The notes under the pieces: generated by a model
The model's database searches: none
The model's input: only the letters and a program-made list of their open reading frames with translations
Told to the model about the DNA's origin: nothing
In this document: positions 34,215-45,300 of the stretch, piece by piece
How the letters are laid out: each line of letters begins with the position of its first letter
Numbering within the stretch: the first letter of the stretch is position 1
Translations under genes and position numbers: made by a program
Source of the DNA: Platerodrilus igneus
Taxonomy: Eukaryota; Arthropoda; Insecta; Coleoptera; Lycidae
Assembly (NCBI GenBank): GCA_036346225.1
Contig: JARFIW010001480.1
Coordinates: forward strand, 8,339,001 to 8,403,000
Length of the DNA: 64,000 nt
Direction of reading: 5' to 3'

Positions 34215-36340
34215 GTGCTCTGGGAATGCATTTTGTCGAACAAACTCATTATTCAGGGTATTACAATGGCATGCGGTGAAATTTATAACAAGGAGATCTA
34301 TGAAAAATTGAACTTACTTGACTTAAAATTAAGAGGAATCGTTATACTTTTTTTTAAATTTATCAATAGTCTTCATAAAATCATTGGTCGATGGACAGTT
34401 CTTGAATGAATTCCTCTTCAATTGATATTATCTTCAAATTGAAGCCTTTCCTGGCCTGTTGCATTTCGAATAAAATTCTTTATTCTTTTTACTGCAGAAA
34501 AACTGTGTTTTACAGATGTGCTTGTGGCGGGAATAGTGAAACGTAATTGACACATTTTAATAGTTTCCGGACAAGTTTGGCCAAGACCACACTCCTTGAT
34601 AGGTTTTTTAAAGATCGATTACATTATTTATATTTAAGTCTTCCAATGTATTGCAAATCACCAGAAGTTCGTATTTCAATGTAATTAAATCAAAATGCAT
34701 TCAAGAACTGGTTTTACGATTTCATAAGGACTGTCAGGAATATTAACATGTACATCAAAATTCATTAACACTACAACATTTGTCTGTAATATTTTTAAAT
34801 CGAGTGTTCATGTGTCGAATATTGTCAATAATTATTCTTTTCATGACCCACGTTATCAACGCATAACTTTTTCTAGGTGGTAGGATATCAATTGTTAATT
34901 GCTGCAATTTATTAAAGAAGCTATCAAATTGTTCTCTTTTTGAAGTAAACAATAGATTGAAATTTTTGAATTTTTATACACAGAAGCCTTATATCACTTA
35001 ATCTGTTCTGTAACATGGCAAACAAGCTATCAGAAATACAAATATTTTAGAGAAAATTAATAGTAACAGATTAAAAGTAACTTCCGTTTTAGCACATGTT
35101 AATAGCCCCTCGAGCAGATGACTGTCTCGTGATCCCAATAATTTTGTTTCTCTGTATTTTTTTGAAAGAAATCGTTCAATAATTGATGATATTCATACAA
35201 TTTGCACCAATCGCCTGTTGTAGTTTCATTGATTAAGAGTTACATTTGGTAGTCTCTTATGCATTTTAGAATCTCTGAGGTGTGTATTCACTGTGTAGAT
35301 TTGGAAACAAATGATGTCAAACCTCTTAAAGTTGATAAAATACATTGCATTCCTCTTTTTCATCCATATACTGCTCCAATACTAAATTTAAACAATGAGC
35401 CTTGCAATGTACAAAATGTGTACAAGAGGCTAGTCTCTCTTACTTTAGTTTGCATTACTCATAAATTCCCTACCATTACGGCCGCTCCATCATAGCTTTG
35501 TGCAACTAGGTTTACACAATAATTTAAATCAGTCACTATTGTTTGGACAATGTGATAAAGAGGAGCAAGCACAGTTTTTTGCATAGTAACATCCAAAAAT
35601 CCAAAAAGGCGTTCTATTATATCATCTTTTCTGGTTACATGATGGATGATCTTTACAAGCTGACCGATATTTGCAATATCGGTAATTTCGTCAAGTATAA
35701 TTGCAACAAATGAAGTCTTCTATTTCGAATTCTATTTTGTGTAATATGATTCCTCCTATGCATGTAATGAGAATTTTTTGTATAATATTTGAAATACCTT
35801 TAAATACGGTGGAACTCTCTAAATAAAATTTCAAAGTTACATCATACTTAGCCACTAAATTAAGTAAATCTACATACTACATCGATAAGTCTTTTAGGAA
35901 TTTCGTAATACTTCTTAACTTGCTGATTGTGTTGTTCATCGGTAATTTTTGACTAATCATCTACCACATGCTCTATTCTTAGTTTACCAAACGCCGTTTT
36001 TCTAATTATTGATTGAATGTGTATTTTAATGAAGGAACATCTCTTTATTAATTTATGATAATTATTTAAATCTGAAAATACGTTTTTATTCTAAAAGTTT
36101 TCCATGCTTCAAAATAAAAAGCATGGCTAATAAAATAATGCTGATTTATTGTTGCAACCAGTGAACTATTCATATTTTTTGTATTTTCCATTTCAAAGTG
36201 TTTCTGATACGTTTTCTTTAAATCAACTTATTGCACTTTTTCTGGACAGTCTACAATTTCTTTAATTGAATCAATCCCTTTTCGTATATTTGATTTTTTA
36301 ATGGAAACATGGTAAATGAAGAAACCAACTTTAAACTTAA
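34215..36340 (-). pseudogene. hAT (ZMYM/DUF4371-like) transposase relic 2
   Basis: Minus-strand pieces, N to C: a weak N-terminal part (36340-35900), then FVAIILDEITDIANIGQLV near 35710-35660 (first catalytic Asp, usually DETTDxS), FGFLDV, NYCVNLVAQSYDGAAVM near 35530-35480 (usually GQ.YDGAxxM), KREQFDSFFNKLQQL and MNTRFKNITDK (34952-34755), and FTIPATSTSVKHSFSAVKRI with KNFIRNATGQERL near 34550-34440 (dimerisation block, usually PxTSxSxERSFSxLKRIK). All are in the hAT order. The frame is broken many times. It differs from hAT relic 1 and is a separate element. The plus frame 35259-35495 is its shadow. Confidence 0.8.
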
Positions 36341-37690
36341 TTTATTTTCGTTAAAAAAAAAACACATTTAATAAGAATTTGGTGCTGAAGCTTCAAAGCT
36401 GCATAAATTTTCAGTATTCTATTTAAATACGAAAATAAAGATGGTCATCCTATTTCAGAGTAGTTTTTCATTATCTATTTCAACAAACTTGCAGAACTTT
36501 CATAATCCTCCATTCTTAATATATGAAGAGCAAAATTATTACAAATGTCTAAAGTACGTGAACAAACTGTATGCATCATTTTGAACGCAATTTTTCAAAA
36601 TGTGAGCTAGACAATCACCTTCAAGTAAACTGATTTAATATTATTTGAATGTGAGAAAACATAATTTTTTAACGTCAAGTTGTTCCACCAAACTCTATGT
36701 TGTAATTGTCATCTGTAAAAGCAATACATATTACTTTTAGACCTGTTCTATTAAGTGCTTTGTAACAAACATTTCTTTGGAAATTTTATGCTCAAAATTT
36801 CATTTCAATTAATAAATTTTGGTTGGAGGAATTCCCAAAATTAATTTTGGAGTGGTTACAGAACGTAGAGACAGCTGATTGTATGTAAAAAAGTTTATTT
36901 ACAATTACCATCAAAAATAATAACGTAATATAATTAATTAAAAATGAAAGTACATACAATTTGTAAGCTCTAATGTAGTAAAGAGGATGTTACGATAGTT
37001 CTGACATTATAATAGAAGTAGTACATACACTTAATGATGCAAAATATTTGATATAGTCAAAGTGGTTGTATCTTTCTAATGTATAGTGTCACAGAGAAAG
37101 ATAGAAAGAGTACACCGTTTGGTCTACCAAATGCTCTTGGCGACTGTGAAGGTGGATTGCTTGGTATTAAAAAGAGTAATTTGTGGTTTATTGTGAACCT
37201 CTTGATATAGGGATTTGGAAAATCTCGTAAGTTGGCCATGCATAATTATATTGCATTTTCTTGGTCATTTGAAATTTTCGAAACATTGTTAAGCTGATTG
37301 TAGTAACCTATAATATTTAAGCACTTCATAAAAATTTAAACTTGTAAATAAATGTTATCTTTGTTACTACGAAGCATTGACAAGGTAACCCCAAACAATC
37401 AAAACACCTATGGCGCAACATCTTTTTATGTAACAGTAGTTACATATTCCCCAAATCAATATATGTATAATTAAATAGGAATTATTAAGAAACTATTAAG
37501 CAACTTAAATTAGATGCAACATTGTAATTCAAGTGTAAATAAAAAAAGCTTAATGAAAGCTTACAAGCAAATTGTGCGAACGTATGTGAATACATTGTAT
37601 TCCAGACATAAGTGATACTGCAGCTGCAGGTCACAGACGGTTAAGAAACCGCAATTATTAGAATTAAGATTGTTACATTGAATAATATAA
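36341..37690. other. No gene seen
   Basis: AT-rich. The minus frame 37239-37057 (60 codons) overlaps a slightly GC-richer stretch (37080-37220), but no motif is recognisable on either strand. Confidence 0.35.
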
Positions 37691-37699
37691 TTGAATAAA

Positions 37700-38104
37700 G
37701 AAATTATCAGACGAGCTTTGCAATTCCCACAGAAAGGGGCAGGGACAACATAAATACCCCGGGAGCCCTAAGATCATCAGTCAGTCTTGAGCGTCTCAGC
37801 TTTTACATTGTTGGTTGTTCAGGCTACTCACCCTAATTTAACTTCAATTATTAGTAATTTCGACTTACTATAATTTTATATAGTTTGTTAAAATTCTAGA
37901 TGTAATTTCTGCCAAATAAATATTTGTAACAAGAAGTTTTTGAAAGAAGACTTTTTAAAAAGGCAGCTCGCAAAGCCCAAAACGTAACTGGCGCAATCTG
38001 TAGTATCCATAATGGCACTTAGAAACCAAAAATCTGAGAACTGGTGGCCAAGAATTTCAATTCCCAATCTGGAAGAACCAAACAAACTTGAAATTTTTGT
38101 GTAA
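37700..38104 (+). mobile_element. Possible gypsy-type LTR, primer-binding site and Gag start
   Basis: A TATA-like aacataaatacc (37749) is followed by an initiator-like atcatcagtcagtc (37773-37786) and an AATAAA (37916). At 37989 tggcgcaatctgtag closely resembles the tRNA-Ser-type primer-binding site (tggcgcagtcggtag) used by several insect gypsy-group elements. A 30-codon frame opens at the ATG 38012 (MALRNQKSENWW, then PNLEEPNKLEI) and stops at 38102, where RTE copy 1 begins. This is the order LTR, PBS, gag. The left LTR end and the rest of the element were not found. Motif-based only. Confidence 0.45.
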
Positions 38105-38404
38105 TAGATTCGAATGGACCTGCACCTTGCCGAAGTTCTAAATTACTAGAACAGGTGAAATGGCTTGCGCGTTCTAATGAGCTAAAGAGCCAAACTACAG
38201 GTCCAACCAAAGAAGTAGGGTCGTTAGTGAGGAACCAGACTAAGACAGATCCCCGAAAGACGGCAGCGGCTCTTTCGGTACTTAGATTGGCAGAGACCAT
38301 AGGGGTCGGTATGGCAGTCTAAGACACACTACCGCGATGTGGAAGGCAACGGGAAACCACCACATTATCTCCCAAGTACACAGCGTACCTAAATTAAAAC
38401 AAAC

Positions 38405-39319
38405 ATGATGGCATTCTCTGGGGTAAATGATTCCGGAGTTAAAATAGTCCCCCATTCGGATCTCCGGGAGGGGACTACTTCGGAGGATGCTATCGGAAAG
38501 TTAAAAATAAGAGTTGGGAACGTTCTGCGAGTCGGAGCGTGGAATGTTAGAAGTATGAAGCAAGTAGGTAAGCTAGAGAACCTAAAAATCGAAATGAATA
38601 GGTTAGCACTAGACATAGTAGGGATTAGCGAAGTTCAGTGGCCAGAGGCGGGGGATTTTTGGAGTGGAGACTTCAGAGTAATTCATACAGGAGCAGAAAA
38701 AGGAAATTTGGGCGTGGGGATAGTTATGCGGAAAAAGATAGGATACTGTGTAGAAAATTACTTACAAAAGAACGAAAGAGAACTCATGGTTAGATTAGAA
38801 TCTAAACCGGTAAACACAGTAATAATACAAGTATACATGCCCACCTCTAGCTATAGTGACGAAGAGGTAGAAGCCATCTACAAAGATATCTAAGACACAT
38901 TAAGATACGTAAAAGGACATGAAAATTTAATCATTACGGGGGATTTTAATGCCGTGGTAGGTCTGGGTAGGGAAGGAGCGGTAGTAGGTTTATTTGGTTT
39001 AGGCACAAGAAACGACAGGGGAAATAGGCTGGTAGAATTTTGCGACAAGAACAATTTAATCATCACAAACACATTATTTCAACATCATGCTAGAAGACGA
39101 TATACGTGGAAGATGCCAGGAGATATAGGAAGATATCAAATAGATTACATTCTTGTTAGACAACGGTTTAGGAATCAAGTAAAAGACTGTAGAAGCTACC
39201 CAGAAGCAGATATAGATACTGACCACAACATCATAATTATGAAGGCTGCACTTAAACTTAAGAATGTGAAAAAAAGAAATGGAAAAAGGCAATTGGACTT
39301 AGAGAAAACTAAAAGATAA
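38405..39319 (+). pseudogene. RTE-type LINE endonuclease domain (copy 1)
   Basis: Starts MMAFSGV at 38405. In order: GAWNVRSMKQVGKLENLKIE (catalytic N), DIVGISEVQW (catalytic E), GVGIVMRKKIGY, NTVIIQVYMPTS, then after the stop at 38891 in the same frame LIITGDFNAVVG (D, N), FGLGTRNDRGNRLVEF, RRYTWKMPGD, YQIDYILVRQRF and DTDHNIIIM (terminal D-H). All endonuclease catalytic blocks are present, so only the stop breaks the domain until the frameshift near 39305. It nicks DNA for target-primed reverse transcription. Copy 2 has no stop at 38891, so that lesion is private to copy 1. Confidence 0.9.
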
Positions 39320-39356
39320 AGATATTCAAAAAAGATTCGAAAAAAAGTCAAATGAA

Positions 39357-41381
39357 TTGCTCGAAGATATGGGGAAAATATCTGATACTAAGGAAGTAGA
39401 AACAAAATGGAATAACATTAAATCCAGCTTAGACATGGCGGCCAGAGATATTCTGGGGTATACACAAAAAGAAAATAAGAAACCATGGATAACAAAGGAT
39501 ATCCTGAATTTAATAGAAGAAAGACAAAAATACAAAAATAAATCAGACGAAACAGGAAAACAGAGATACAAAGCTATAAAATGGGAAATTATTCGAAAAT
39601 GCAGGAAAGCTAAAGAACAATGGATTGATGAAAAGTGCAAAGAGGTACAAACGAAGATGGAAATAGGAAAGACAGACGAAGCATACAAATTAATTAGAAT
39701 GAATTTTAGGGACATAAAACCGTATAGCAAAAATATAAGGGACGCACAAGGAAATGTCATCATAGAAAACGTAGAGAAAGTGGGTAGATGGCAAGAATAT
39801 ATAGGGAATTTATATGCAGGAGAAGAACTAACTGCATTAGAACAGGAATCAGACATTGAAAATGATGACTTGGGATATCCTATACTTAGAGATGAGTTTG
39901 AATTAGCATTAAAGAGTCTGAAAAATGGTAAGGCGCCGGGTACAGATAAGGTGCAAGCAGAAACTCTAAAAGTCACTGGACAAGCAGTAACAGAACGTCT
40001 CTTCCAACTTATAAGCTATATGTATGAGACAGGCGAGATACCCAAAGATTTCAAACGTAACATCATAGTAACTATACCAAAAAAAGAAAGGTGCGGATAG
40101 ATGTGAAAATTTTCGAACAATAAGTTTGACAGCACACGTGTCAAAAATATTAACTAGAATTGTGCAAAGACGAATGGAAAAACGAGCGGAAGAAATACTA
40201 GGAGAAGACCAATTTGGGTTTAGGCGAAACAGGGGAACACGGGAGGCTATTTTAGCTCTGAGAGTGATAATGGAGAAAACAATAGAAAAAGGGGAAAGCG
40301 TGTATATAGGGTTTGTAGATCTGGAAAAAGCATTCGACAATGTAAAATGGAAAAAAATGTTTGAAATACTCAAAAAGATTGGAATGAGTTATAGGGATAG
40401 ACAAATAGTACATAGCTTATACAAAGAGCAAACAGCAGTAATAGAATTAGAGCAGGAACGTAGAGAAGTAAACATTAGGAAAGGGGTGAGACAGGGATGT
40501 GCCCTATCCCCATTGATTTTAACTTGTACATAGAAGACGCAATGAATACTATCAAATGCAGGAAGACATTTGGAATTACTATGCAAGGACAAAAAATTGA
40601 TATGCTTAGATTTGCAGATGATATAGCGGTATTAGCGTCTAGCAAAGAAGAGTTAGAAGCTGCTCTTAATGAAATGGAAACGGTTCTAACAGAGAGATAC
40701 GGTATGAAAATTAACAAAACTAAAACTAAAGTTCTAGTATGCAAAGGTGGGGAAAATAAATCAAAAACAAGAATACAAGTATGTAACACGAACTTACAAG
40801 AGGTTAAGGATTTCTGCTACCTAGGAAGCCAAATAACGCAAGATGGGAAAAGCACAAAAGATATAAAACAAAGATTAGCACAAGGTCGTGCTACATTTAA
40901 CAAGAAAAAGCAACTACTGTGCTCAAAGACCACAAACATAGAAACAAGGAAAAGATTGCTTAAAACATATGTGTGGAGCACAGCACTGTATGGATGTGAA
41001 GCCTGGACAGTAGGAGAAGCGGACAAGAAAAAGGTAGAAGCCTTTGAAATGTGGTGCTACAGACGTATGATAATGATATCATGGGCAGACAAAGTTAAGA
41101 ACGAAGAGGTACTAAAAATGGTAGGGGAAGAAAGAAATATGTGGAAAACAGTAAAAAATAGGAGAGATAGGATGATAGGCCACATACTACGGCATGAGAG
41201 AATAGTGCGGAATATATTAGAAGCAGAGATCGGAAAAAAGAGAAGAAGAGGCAGACCTAGGTTAGACTACTGCACACAGATAGTAAAAGATGTAGGCTGT
41301 AGAGGTTTCAGGGAGATGTGTAGGCTAGCCCAGAATAGAAATCAATGGAGGTACGCATCCAACCAATCCCAAGATGGATAA
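39357..41381 (+). pseudogene. RTE-type LINE reverse transcriptase and C-terminal part (copy 1)
   Basis: Three overlapping frames (39357-40100, 40126-40533, 40497-41381) form one RT broken by single-base changes. Blocks: linker KENKKPWITKDILNLIEER; ALKSLKNGKAPGTDKVQAE; SLTAHVSKILTRIVQRRMEK; GEDQFGFRRNRGTREA; IGFVDLEKAFDNVKW (motif A Asp); IRKGVRQGCALSP (motif B); MLRFADDIAVLASS (catalytic FADD, about 40600-40640); MKINKTKTKVLV; VKDFCYLGSQIT; STALYGCEAWTV; MIGHILRH; GRPRLDYCTQI; CRLAQNRNQWRYASN. The order and the YGCEAW / RGRPRxxYxxQI end are those of RTE/BovB-like LINEs. Stop TAA at 41379-41381. Confidence 0.9.
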
Positions 41382-42312
41382 ACTAATGACGAAAAAAAAA
41401 TAAATGTGCTTAAACATGATGATTATTATAAGTAACTACAAGAATTGGTTGGACAATATTCTCGAATAATGTTAAGTGTGAAAGGATTTACTGGAAAACC
41501 ATTATTTCGGCAAACGTCTAAGTGTTGGGGGATCTTGGTAGCCACAGGTTGCTTAACCCCCTTCACTGAATCTCGGTGAAATAGGACATAAAATTAGAAA
41601 ACAATAGAAGGGGAACGACCTGTATACACATGCTGTGTGAGAATTTCAGGGAACTATGTAGGCTAGCTCAGAATATAAATAAGTGCAGGTATGTGTCCAA
41701 CCAGTTTTGAGACGGAAAACCTAATGATGAAAAAATAAGCGCAGATAAATCTGACGATTAGTATAAACAACTAGTTGTTGGTTGCGAAATATCTGCAACT
41801 AATGTTGACTGTGCGAAAAGATATATTGGAAAATATATTAAATCGGTAAATGGTTAAGTGTTGGGGGAACTTGGCAGCCACAGGCTGCTTACCTCCCGTC
41901 ACAACCACTGAAGGTAGGAAAAATAGGGTATATAACTGTAAAACAATAGATGGTGACTGAACTGCATCTAACAAGAAAGAATAGCGTAGCGTAGCCTTTT
42001 GAAATGCTGTGCTTCAGATGTATGAGGGACAAACAAAGATAATAACAAATAGGTTATAGAAATAGTAGGGGAACAAGGATATCTGGGGAAAAAGAGAAAT
42101 AGAAGGGCGGAACACGTTCTAAAGCATTTTGGGGAATAGTATGGGATATATTACAAGCAGAGATAGGAAAAAAGAGGTAGATGTAGACCTAGATCAGATA
42201 GTGATAGATGCAGACTGTGCAAATTTCAGGGAAATCTGTAGGTTAGTTTAGAATAGGAAACAATGATGGTACACGTCTAACCAGTTCCAGGACTGAAGAC
42301 CTAATGATGATG
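41382..42312 (+). repeat. Tandem 3'-tail repeats of RTE copy 1 (units 2 and 3)
   Basis: After the ORF stop comes a 3' UTR (to ~41635). A degenerate repeat of the last ORF codons follows (cagggaactatgtaggctag, 41647 on) with its own UTR (to ~41985), then a third repeat beginning further upstream in the ORF (gcctttTGAAATGctgtgct, ~41994) and ending at 42312. Each unit ends in a version of the sequence coding CRLAQNRNQWRYASNQ followed by cctaatgatga or similar. Units differ more from each other than the same unit differs between copies 1 and 2, so the arrangement predates these insertions. Copy 1 lacks about 130 bases of unit 3 that copy 2 keeps. Confidence 0.85.
41524..41562 (+). promoter_or_regulatory. 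Conserved RNA hairpin in the RTE 3' tail (unit 1)
   Basis: Outer stem ggggg (41527-41531) with ccccc (41557-41561); inner stem ggtagc (41537-41542) with gttgct (41548-41553) around loop cacag. Equivalent hairpins lie at 41861-41899, 51404-51436, 51733-51771, 28596-28632, 28938-28978 and 3537-3574. The inner stem keeps pairing through changes (tagc/gttg, tagc/gctg, cagc/gctg). A possible recognition structure for the element's RT. Confidence 0.6.
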
Positions 42313-45300
42313 AGATTGCATTATGTTTGCCATCAGATTGTTTACAAACGATGTACTAGGATTTTCTATTTCTTGACAGAAGAAGCAAGCTATGGTTTAG
42401 TTACTTATTTGTTTCAAATATTCACTTACAAAACGTATCAAACCTAGAAGAGGTTTTGGTACTGGGATTTTGCTAAAACAAATTATTTTAAAATTAGTCC
42501 AATTCAATTTATAGTTTCTGTGCTACGAGAATTTTAATAATTCCTTTAATATTATCTAACACGATTACGCTATATTTATAGCTAATTTAACTTCCTACTG
42601 TAGCACATCCCGAACCCTTGTTAGTGATGTGAAAAGGAAATATTTGTGTGGTTTCTGAGAAACTGTCAGAGTGCTCTGGTGGTTTTTGGTTAGGCGGTGA
42701 CCGCAGGGTGAGTGGCTCCATAGATCAAACCAGTTTACATATGATTACTACACCCACAGTACCGGATGTTAGGCGAGAATTTTTTACATAAATACGCCCT
42801 CGTTTGGATGAGAGGTAATATATAGGTTCCGTGTGTATGTGTTGTCATGTATATTAAAGATCTCTTACAATAGCAAGGGTTCGGCAAAATTCAGAATTTC
42901 CTGGTTAAAAAAATTCGCTTCGTGGCCAATGTACTACCTTCGGGTGAAACATTGGAAAATCAAATGTAGGGTGACTGCAAGGTGCGTAGGCGCTACCTTG
43001 AGTAAGGGAGTAGTAATAAGAAACGCAAACATGCTGGATGTGCTTCAGCCATGCTGATGGCTGCTCTTAGATAGGTAACGGTATTGTCGCTCGGCATGCT
43101 TGTTCCAACTTCATCAGGATAAGTGGTAGCTATAATATAAACAATTTGTATGAACAGTTTATGTTGCTTAGATTAAGTTTTTAATATTTTACATTACTGA
43201 AGGTACTGTTATAAGCTTCGTTTGCATATTAATTTTTGTTGCAATTAAAGGTCTACATATAGAATCTTTATGTATTGATTATAATTACAATGTATTTACT
43301 TACGAATCTAAGATAATTATTCAACACCAAGTAGTACTTTATAGTATGTTGATGCACTCTGAATTTATTACTACACAATCACTAACCGATTAACTGTAAT
43401 AATCCTCATATATACAGACATCAGGTGGATTTATTTCAACAACTAAGACAACAACAATTCATTTCATATCACATGTGTAGTTGGAGAGTTTACAATATCC
43501 AACTATACAGCTTTCATATTATACCAGAGGTCGGTAGAAATTTTTCTAGTGTTCCCATTATATTTGACCTTTGTAGCTGTCACTCATTCTTTGGTTAATG
43601 GCTATATCCCTTTCATTTCTAGACCGTTTGGCAATAATGTTACAATAGGCATATTACTTTTTATTGCTGCGAGCTGTATTTTTAGGTTAATGCCTCCAGA
43701 TTGGATTTTCTACACCAGCTGTACAATTTACATTACTCACAGTTTTGAGTTTACATATTCAAATCAAGTGTATACAGTTAAATTATTAAACTCAAGAAAG
43801 CACTACCAAATTTCACATACTTCATGCTCTAGTAACTTGTAGTGAAGTTTCTACATTGGAATGTAAAAGTGGGGTCAAAATGTAGGCTGGTGTTAAGTCT
43901 ATGATGATGTAAGCAAGAGGGGTACCTATAGATAATAGAGCCAATCTTGAAAATGGAGAGAGTGCCACCTAACCAGGGATCGAGATGAATTGGGGAGGAT
44001 AAAGGACGAAACTTAACAAAATATACTACATTCTGTTGTCTAAAAGCTTACATGAAATACATCAATGTTTTCCGACATTGCGTATAATACTATTTTTTTA
44101 TTTTTCTAAAATAAGTAAAGCACACTTGCTCTCACATTAAATTGAATACATGCAAAACACAAATTATTTGGAGCCAACAACCAATGAAACTCTTGCTAAC
44201 TGATTAATTTCATACATTGTTTTATTCGATAATCATCATATGGTTTTCATAATTCAAGTGTTTGGGGTATATTGTGTATGCAACATTTTCTACATACCTA
44301 AGTCGCATGTGCTGTGTGCATTTTTGGTGCTATAGTTCCCATAGTTCACATTTTTCTGGTTCAGTTTTATTTGCATTCATGTGCAAAAGGATGTTCGTTA
44401 ATCTAGTCATCCTAATAGGCAGATGCTTATACAACTTGTTGATGACAGGTTGGTTTGATTAGTAACATGGCATTATTAATGTCATGGACTATTCGAATAG
44501 CAAATAATTTTGACGCTAAGTGTGTGTATCATAGTGTTAAATAATTTCAACACTCGGAGAATTATTTAAAATGGTCAGTATACAATTATTAATCTCAGGT
44601 TTTGCATGTTGCAATTTTTAGCAAGCTTAATAAGTCAATAAATTATGGATCTTCATGATGCATGGTCGTTAAAATACTCTATTTTCAATGTCCTGTTTAT
44701 AGATGTGACCCTAAACAAACTATAACGAAAACAAAGGGAGCTCAGGTTTCCTGTTTTTGAAATTATGGCCCAGGGTTAGAAATGTTATGAAATGGCCAAT
44801 AGGAGTAAGAAAATCTAATTTGACAAAAGGGTTAGCGGACTTATTAGGTCTTTAGGTCTGCGGAGACAATGAGCACGAGATGACATCTTTGATGTATTAT
44901 AAAATGGAAATTCATTCGTAGGGTCAAATATATGAACCATAGATGGCATAAAGGGCGCCACTATACCCTGCCATATGATTGAAATGTAACTAATTTCTTA
45001 AAGGCAGGTATAGAATCCTCAAGACGACTAAATGCAACACAACAAAAATACACAACAATTATAAACATATAAAGTATTTACTAATTACCCAAGTGAACAC
45101 TCTACTGTACCTTCTCGCCTCTTGGATCTGTAACAAATTTTTATAACATGACCTCTGACTTGGTTTGAGCCTATTTTATATGACACTCCTTAATGTTTTA
45201 ATTCAAGTCACCTATTATAGCCTATCCACAACTAATAACTTCATAAATTGTAAATGTTTCTATTGATTTAAATTCTTTCTTTTTTGGAGCATAACCAAAA

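Larger units (their letters stand above)
38111..42312 (+). mobile_element. RTE-type LINE copy 1, near full length with triple tail
   Basis: A 5' UTR of about 290 bases (38111-38404) contains ggcaacgggaaaccacca, also in copies 2 and 3. One long ORF follows (endonuclease, RT, C-terminal part), in pieces to 41381, then a ~930-base tail with two further degenerate repeats of the ORF C-terminus and 3' UTR, ending tgatgatga. Short TGA-type tandem ends are typical of RTE LINEs. A 5-bp direct repeat, agatt (38106-38110 and 42313-42317), may be the target-site duplication but is weak. Lesions: one in-frame stop (38891-38893) and single-base frame changes near 39305, 40083 and 40515. It is antisense to sm. 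Confidence 0.92.

Noticed and set aside
35259..35495. Plus-strand 78-codon ORF
   Set aside because: Shadow of hAT relic 2, whose YDGAAVM block is read on the minus strand here.
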